Of a stretch of DNA of 10,807 nucleotides, positions 5,511-10,807 are shown piece by piece. The stretch is taken from the NCBI GenBank assembly GCA_019310195.1, contig JAFDET010000096.1:1-10807 (forward strand). The letters are read 5' to 3'. The notes beneath the pieces were generated by a model. That model made no database searches and had not been told where the DNA came from. It saw only the letters and a program-made list of their open reading frames with translations. The number at the start of each line of letters is the position of its first letter. The stretch's first letter is position 1. The position numbers and the translations under genes are program-made. This DNA comes from Deltaproteobacteria bacterium (lineage in GTDB: Bacteria > Myxococcota_A > UBA9160 > JAFDET01).

Positions 5511-6038
5511 GCCTTCGCCGTTCTTCTCGGCCCACCGCGACGCGCTGTGCAGCGCGGCGGCGCACAGTCCCGTGTTGGACCTGGCCTGCGGCCGTGGCCG
5601 TCACGCGCTGGCGACCGCGCGCCTGGGACTCGCCGCGGTCGGCGTCGATCGAAACCCCGACGCGCTACGGGCGTTGCTGCAGGCGGCACGCGACGAACGC
5701 CTTCGCGCCTGGGCGGTGCGAGCGGACCTGGAGGCGGGGGCCGGGATCCCGCTGGAGTCGGCCGCATTCGGAGCGGTGCTGGTCTTCCGCTACCTGTGGC
5801 GCCCGCTGGCTCCCGCCATCGAGGAGCTCTTGCGGCCGGGCGGGATCCTGCTCTACGAGACCTTCACCCAGCGCCAGAAGGATCTCCCCCATGGGCCTGG
5901 AAATGCAGCATTTCTCCTGGGCGAAGGCGAGCTAGCGGGGCTCTTCCCGGGGCTCCGGGTCGAGGCCTTCGAGGAGGCCGAACGCCGGGACGCCGATGGC
6001 CGCGCCTGGCACCTGGCCTCGCTGCTGGCGCGCAAGCC

Positions 6039-6042
<4 letters not shown>
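5497..6042 (+). CDS. Class I SAM-dependent methyltransferase, TehB-like small type
   Basis: A 181-residue cytoplasmic Rossmann-fold methyltransferase. Motif I is VLDLACGRGRHA (26-37), the ribose-binding acidic residue is Asp51 in VGVDRN, and RADLE (Asp78) is the adenine-side motif. The catalytic-strand region reads AVLVFRYLWRPL (93-104). LRPGGILLYETFTQRQ (112-126) and GEGELAGLF (142-150) are typical of a widespread small-methyltransferase family of unknown substrate, often loosely annotated as tellurite-resistance TehB-like. The GTG start at 5497 lies inside the phosphodiesterase gene; the 14-base overlap suggests translational coupling, although no strong ribosome site is seen. The stop TAG at 6040-6042 overlaps the stop of the convergent queG. 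Class confident, substrate unknown. Confidence 0.9.
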
Positions 6043-7124
<1,082 letters not shown>

Positions 7125-7185
7125 GCCCCTCTGATACCATCGCGCCGTCTCGGCCGCCTCCGAGCCCGGAGCGAAAGGATCCCCC
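7125..7185. promoter_or_regulatory. 61-bp divergent promoter region between queG and the glucosidase gene
   Basis: Plus strand: TGATACCAT at 7132-7140 resembles an extended -10 (TG-n-TACCAT), giving a leader of roughly 40 bases for the glucosidase gene, with AAAGGA as ribosome site six bases before ATG 7186. Minus strand: the same bases read TATCAG (7138-7133), close enough to queG ATG 7124 for a leaderless or near-leaderless transcript. No convincing -35 is seen. Confidence 0.45.
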
Positions 7186-8541
7186 ATGGCGCGACTCCGC
7201 TTCCCCGACGGCTTCCATTGGGGCGCCGCCACCGCTTCCTACCAGATCGAGGGCGGTTGGAACGAGGACGGCAAGGGCGAGTCCATCTGGGACCGCTTCG
7301 CCCACGCTCCCGGCAACGTGAAGAACGGCGAGCACGGGGATGTCGCCTGCGATACCTACCACCGCTTCGCCGAAGACGTGGCCATCGCGAAGGAGCTGGG
7401 CCTGACCAGCTACCGCTTCTCGATCGCCTGGCCCCGCATCCAGCCCAGCGGCCGGGGCGTCGTGAACCCCAAGGGCCTCGACTTCTACCGGGCCCTGGTC
7501 GATGCGCTACTCGACGCGGGCATCCGGCCCTTCCCGACGCTCTACCACTGGGACCTGCCCCAGGCCCTGGAGGACGCCGGCGGCTGGCCCGAGCGCGACC
7601 TGGCGGGCCGCTTCGCCGACTACGCGGAGGGGGTGACACGGGCCCTGGGCGACCGGGTCTCGGACTGGATGGTCTTCAACGAGCCCAACGTCTTCACCGC
7701 GTGCGGGTACCTGATGGGAATCCACGCACCGGGCCGTCGCAGCCTGCCCGACTTCCTGCGCGCCGTGCATACGGTGAATCGCGCCCACGGCCTGGCGTTC
7801 CACGCCATGAAGGCGGTGCGCGGGGATCTGCGCATCGGCACCGCCTTCAGCTTCACGGACTGCCAGCCGGCGTGCGACAACGACGCCGACGCGAGCGCGG
7901 CCGGCCGCTGGCATCGCTTCGTGAACGAGATGTTCATCGGCCCCACCCTGCGCGGCGCCTACCCCGACGTTTTCCGCGAAGGCGGCGCACCTCTGGAGGC
8001 CATGGACGTACGGGAAGGCGACCTGGCGGAGGTGCGCGCTGCGCTGGACTTCGTGGGCGTGAACCTCTACACGCGCACGCTGATCGAAGACGCGCCCGAG
8101 GACGCCAACCTGGGTGCCCGACCCGCCCTGCCCTTCGGCGGCAACGAAGGGGCCAAGACGGATTTCGGCTGGGAGGTCTGGCCCGAGGCGCTCTACAACG
8201 TGCTGGTCTGGCTCGCCCGGGACTTCGACAACCCGGTCCTGGAGATCACCGAGAACGGCTGCTCGTACGGCGACGGCCCGGACGCGGACGGCGTGGTACG
8301 GGACACGCGCCGCATCGACTTCTACCGGGGCTACCTGGAAGCGGTGCACCGCGCCATCGGCGACGGCGCCGACGTGCGCGGGTACCACGCCTGGTCCCTG
8401 CTGGACAACTTCGAGTGGGCCGAGGGCTACGAACAACGCTTCGGCCTGGTCTGGGTCGACCCCCAGACTCGGGATCGTACGATCAAGGAGTCCGGGCGCT
8501 GGTACGCGCAGGTGGCGGCGGAGAACGGGGTCGACGGCTGA
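7186..8541 (+). CDS. Glycoside hydrolase family 1 beta-glucosidase
   Basis: A retaining beta-glycosidase, probably cytoplasmic since no signal peptide is present. The 451-residue length is standard for bacterial GH1. The N-terminal signature FHWGAATASYQIEGG (10-24), HWDLPQAL (121-128) with the substrate-binding Gln/His/Trp set, the acid/base Glu166 in FNEPN (164-168), Tyr295 in GVNLYTRTL, the nucleophile Glu356 in EITENG (353-358) and WSLLDNFEWAEGYEQRFG (403-420) are all intact. HAWSLL replaces the commoner Y-x-WSLL, a mild variation. It likely hydrolyses beta-glucosides or cellobiose-type disaccharides; GH1 members also include galactosidases and fucosidases, so exact specificity is open. 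No transporter or regulator for sugars is adjacent. ATG 7186 has AAAGGA upstream. It diverges from queG. Confidence 0.96.
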   Translation: MARLRFPDGFHWGAATASYQIEGGWNEDGKGESIWDRFAHAPGNVKNGEHGDVACDTYHRFAEDVAIAKELGLTSYRFSIAWPRIQPSGRGVVNPKGLDFYRALVDALLDAGIRPFPTLYHWDLPQALEDAGGWPERDLAGRFADYAEGVTRALGDRVSDWMVFNEPNVFTACGYLMGIHAPGRRSLPDFLRAVHTVNRAHGLAFHAMKAVRGDLRIGTAFSFTDCQPACDNDADASAAGRWHRFVNEMFIGPTLRGAYPDVFREGGAPLEAMDVREGDLAEVRAALDFVGVNLYTRTLIEDAPEDANLGARPALPFGGNEGAKTDFGWEVWPEALYNVLVWLARDFDNPVLEITENGCSYGDGPDADGVVRDTRRIDFYRGYLEAVHRAIGDGADVRGYHAWSLLDNFEWAEGYEQRFGLVWVDPQTRDRTIKESGRWYAQVAAENGVDG

Positions 8542-8564
8542 GGGCGGCCCCGTCCGCGTCGCGG

Positions 8565-8570
8565 TAGTCT
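8565..8570 (+). promoter_or_regulatory. -10-like element for a probable leaderless sulfotransferase transcript
   Basis: TAGTCT lies nine bases before ATG 8580, and no Shine-Dalgarno precedes that ATG. This spacing is what a leaderless message would show. The 38-bp gap after the glucosidase contains nothing else recognisable. Confidence 0.4.
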
Positions 8571-8579
8571 CCCGGCGCC

Positions 8580-9587
8580 ATGCAGGACCGCCTGATCTTC
8601 CTGATCGGATCGCAGCGTTCGGGAACCACGTTGCTCTCGCGCATGCTCGGGGCGCACACGGCCATCCATGCGCCCGACGAGCCGCACCTGATGACCCCGC
8701 TGGCCCACCTGGGCTACTTCGACTCGGTCGAGCGCGCCCCCTACGACCCGATCATCACCCGCGAAGGCCAGCGGGCGCTGGTCGCCCAGCTTCCCGACGG
8801 CGAGGCCGACTACCTGGATGCGCTGCGCGCCTGCAGCGACACCGTCTACGAGCGCCTGCTGGGCGGCTCCGGGGCCCGGCTGCTGCTGGACAAGACGCCG
8901 GCCTACGCCCTGGTCCTGGACTTCATCGCCAAGCTGTATCCGCAGGCCCGGTTCGTGGTGATCACACGGCACCCGCTGGCGGTGTGGACCTCACAGGTGG
9001 ACTCCTTCTTCGACGGTGATTTCGAGGCCGCAGAGCGCAACAACCCCATCCTCGAGCGCTACCTGCCGGCCATCGCGCGCTTCCTGCGCGAGAGGCCGGT
9101 CCCCCTGGCCCACGTCCGCTACGAGGACCTGGTGGCCGATCCCGAGACGCACCTGCAAGCGATCTGCCGGCACCTGGGCGTGGAGTTCGAGCCCGGCATG
9201 ATCGAGTACGGCGCCACTGAGAGCGGGGCCAAGAAAGCGGCCGACGGCCTGGGCGACCCCAGCGTCACGCGGGAGACGCGCCCGACCACGGCCAACGTGA
9301 GCCGCTGGGCCGGAGAGCTGGCGGCCCGCCCGGCGATGTTGGAACACGCCCGCGGGATCCTGGCCCGGGTTTCCGACGCGGACCTGGAGACCTGGGGGCA
9401 TCCGCGCAGCGCGATCCTGGACGAGCTGGACCGGGCGACACCGGCCGCGAGCCGGCCTCGGCGCCCGCTGGACCGCTTCGCCCTGCAGCGGCGCATCCTC
9501 GTGCGCATGCGGCGCAACATCCACCACAACGCCCTGGGTCGGATGGTGCGCAAGGTACGCGAGGTCTGCGACGTGCTACTTCGATGA
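8580..9587 (+). CDS. PAPS-dependent sulfotransferase family protein
   Basis: Sulfotransferases move sulfate from PAPS to hydroxyl or amino groups of carbohydrates, lipids, or peptide tyrosines. The 335-residue protein has the 5'-phosphosulfate-binding loop IGSQRSGTTLLSRML (9-23), DKTPAY (104-109) with a catalytic-type Lys105, and the 3'-phosphate-binding motif VVITRHPLAVWTS (126-138; Arg130, Ser138). VRYEDLVADPE (179-189) and GDPSVTRETRPTTANVSRW (225-243) match the family's later motifs. Residues about 285-335 form a basic tail with many Arg residues (RPRRPLDRF, LQRRILVRMRRN, MVRKVREV) not needed for the core fold. There is no signal peptide or membrane segment. The stop overlaps the next start (ATGA, 9584-9587), so it is coupled to the membrane protease gene. 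Acceptor unknown. Confidence 0.92.
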   Translation: MQDRLIFLIGSQRSGTTLLSRMLGAHTAIHAPDEPHLMTPLAHLGYFDSVERAPYDPIITREGQRALVAQLPDGEADYLDALRACSDTVYERLLGGSGARLLLDKTPAYALVLDFIAKLYPQARFVVITRHPLAVWTSQVDSFFDGDFEAAERNNPILERYLPAIARFLRERPVPLAHVRYEDLVADPETHLQAICRHLGVEFEPGMIEYGATESGAKKAADGLGDPSVTRETRPTTANVSRWAGELAARPAMLEHARGILARVSDADLETWGHPRSAILDELDRATPAASRPRRPLDRFALQRRILVRMRRNIHHNALGRMVRKVREVCDVLLR

Positions 9588-10705
9588 CCGGCGGACTCCG
9601 CATCGGGCGCATCCTCGGAATCCCGATCTACCTGCACCCCACCTGGTTCCTGGTCTTCCTGCTGATTTCGTTCGCGCTGGCCGCCGAAGTGGGCATGCGC
9701 TTCCCCGACTGGCCCGACGCGGCCCGGTACGTGGCGGGGGGCGCGATCTCCATACTCTTCTTCGGCTCCATCCTGCTGCACGAGCTGGGCCACAGCGTGT
9801 TGGCCCAGCGCCACCACGTGGCCGTACGCTCGATCACGTTGTTCGTGTTCGGCGGCGTCGCGCTGATGGAGCGGGATCCGGACGACGCGCGCGCCGAGTT
9901 CGAGATCGCCATCGCGGGTCCCATCGTCAGCGCCGCGCTGGCGCTGGTCTTCCTGGCCGGCCTGCGCGCCCTGCCCGAGGAGAGCGCCGGCGCCTTCGTG
10001 GCCTGGTGGCTGTTCCGGATCAATCTGGCCGTGGCGCTCTTCAACCTGCTGCCGGGCTTCCCCCTGGACGGCGGGCGTGTGCTGCGGGCCGTGCTGTGGG
10101 CGCGCACCGGCGACGTCCGCCGCGCCACGCGGATCGCTGCCGGCGTCGGGCAGGCGCTGGCCTACGGCTTCATCGCGATCGGCGCGCTGCAGGCGCTGGA
10201 CCCGCGCTGGCTCGGCGTCGGGCGCGCCGACGGCTTGTGGCTGGCGTTCATCGGCTGGTTCCTGCTCTCGGCCTCGGGCGCCGCCATCCGCCAGGTGGAC
10301 CTGGACGCCTCGCTGGAGGGACTGCGCGCGCGGGATCTGCTGGCGCCGATTCCCGCGCGCATCTCCGCCGCCGAGCCGGTGGCCAGCTTCGCCCGCGAGC
10401 AGGTGATGCGCGGCCGCCGCTGGGCTCTGGTGGAGGATGCCGGACGTCTGGTCGGACTCATCACGCTGTCCGACGTGCAGCGCCTGGACCCGGATCAGTG
10501 GGAGTCGACGCCCGTCCTCCGCGTGGCCACGCCCGCGGACCAGATGCTCACCGCCACGCCCGAGACGCCGGTGCGCGACATCCTGGTTGCCATGGGAACC
10601 CGCGACGTCAACCAGATCCCCATCATCGAGCACGATCAGGTGCTGGGTGCCGTGACACGCGAGACCCTGGTCCACGCACTGGAGCTGCGCCGTCTGTCCG
10701 GCTGA
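9584..10705 (+). CDS. Site-2 protease family (M50) membrane zinc metalloprotease with C-terminal CBS domains
   Basis: An integral-membrane protease of the SpoIVFB/Rip3-like M50B group, which cleaves substrates within the membrane. It has 373 residues. Four to six hydrophobic segments span about 12-34, 50-72, 107-128, 138-156, 183-203 and 216-236. The zinc motif is HELGH (His66, Glu67, His70); the second motif FNLLPGFPLDGGRVLRA (153-169) supplies Asp162. FGGVALM (89-95) and AIAGPIVSAAL (109-119) are also typical. Two CBS modules follow: ARDLLAPIPARIS... LVGLITLSDVQRL (249-301) and VATPADQMLTATPETPVRDIL... VLGAVTRETLVHAL (314-366). These usually bind adenine nucleotides and gate such proteases. 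Zinc ligands and Asp are intact. It overlaps the sulfotransferase by four bases. The physiological substrate is unknown. Confidence 0.94.
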   Translation: MTGGLRIGRILGIPIYLHPTWFLVFLLISFALAAEVGMRFPDWPDAARYVAGGAISILFFGSILLHELGHSVLAQRHHVAVRSITLFVFGGVALMERDPDDARAEFEIAIAGPIVSAALALVFLAGLRALPEESAGAFVAWWLFRINLAVALFNLLPGFPLDGGRVLRAVLWARTGDVRRATRIAAGVGQALAYGFIAIGALQALDPRWLGVGRADGLWLAFIGWFLLSASGAAIRQVDLDASLEGLRARDLLAPIPARISAAEPVASFAREQVMRGRRWALVEDAGRLVGLITLSDVQRLDPDQWESTPVLRVATPADQMLTATPETPVRDILVAMGTRDVNQIPIIEHDQVLGAVTRETLVHALELRRLSG

Positions 10706-10729
10706 ACCGATCGCACCGGGGCGCTGTGC

Positions 10730-10735
10730 TATACC
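10730..10735 (+). promoter_or_regulatory. -10-like element after the protease gene
   Basis: TATACC, preceded by TGC (TGCTATACC, 10727-10735), lies nine bases before ATG 10745. It has the same geometry as the element before the sulfotransferase gene. No clear -35 is visible. Confidence 0.4.
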
Positions 10736-10744
10736 CGTCGGCGC

Positions 10745-10801
10745 ATGAACGTGCTCCACCGCCACACCGCGGGCGAGAGCGAAGAGCAGCCGCTCCTCTA
10801 A
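10745..10801 (+). CDS. Possible 18-codon small ORF, unknown function
   Basis: ATG 10745 opens a short frame encoding MNVLHRHTAGESEEQPLL followed by TAA. There is no Shine-Dalgarno, but a TATACC element sits nine bases upstream, which would give a leaderless message. The peptide is too short to judge and resembles nothing I know. It may be a leader peptide for a gene beyond the right edge, a chance frame, or a real gene start cut short by a read error. It begins 39 bases after the protease stop. Confidence 0.25.
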   Translation: MNVLHRHTAGESEEQPLL

Positions 10802-10807
10802 TCGCAC

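Noticed and set aside
7125..7232. Longer queG starts at 7187 and 7232
   Set aside because: They would overlap the glucosidase start and add sequence outside the QueG family; ATG 7124 leads directly into the family N-terminus.
9119..10807. A 562-codon open frame on the minus strand reaching the right edge
   Set aside because: It is antisense to the M50 protease and sulfotransferase genes, rich in His/Gln/Arg/Gly, with no recognisable domain.

Overview
The window is GC-rich, gene-dense bacterial chromosome with no phage, IS, CRISPR, tRNA or rRNA signal. An LptD homologue (outer-membrane LPS assembly) implies a double-membrane Gram-negative. The high GC, the style of LptD and of a small secreted protein, and the mix of families suggest a Myxococcota/deltaproteobacteria-like or other little-cultured high-GC lineage. 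That placement is a guess; no marker gene fixes it.

Left part, minus strand (4665 down to 1): dcd (dCTP deaminase), dtd (D-aminoacyl-tRNA deacylase), a small unknown secreted protein with its own recognisable sigma70-type promoter, ccdA and a TlpA-like lipoprotein (a thiol-electron relay across the inner membrane), a Crp/Fnr-family regulator, and the 5' part of lptD, which runs off the left edge. The gaps hold two notable RNA-structure candidates: a hairpin touching the Shine-Dalgarno of the secreted gene, and a three-armed inverted repeat able to form two alternative hairpins before ccdA.

Middle, plus strand (4704-6042): a cytoplasmic glycerophosphodiester phosphodiesterase overlapping a small class I methyltransferase. 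It is divergent from dcd across only 38 bp. The methyltransferase converges tail to tail on queG (epoxyqueuosine reductase, minus strand), the two stop codons sharing the four bases CTAG.

Right part, plus strand (7186-10807): a GH1 beta-glucosidase divergent from queG, then a PAPS-type sulfotransferase coupled by an ATGA overlap to a site-2-protease-family membrane metalloprotease with C-terminal CBS domains. The window ends in a possible 18-codon ORF behind a promoter-like element.

Functionally this is mostly housekeeping and envelope maintenance. I do not see a convincing new multi-gene system. The better leads are small: the lptD 5' end (uORF or in-frame stop), the ccdA-tlpA-crp-lptD neighbourhood, the alternative hairpins, the uncharacterised secreted protein, several likely leaderless starts, and back-to-back -10 elements in both divergent intergenic regions.
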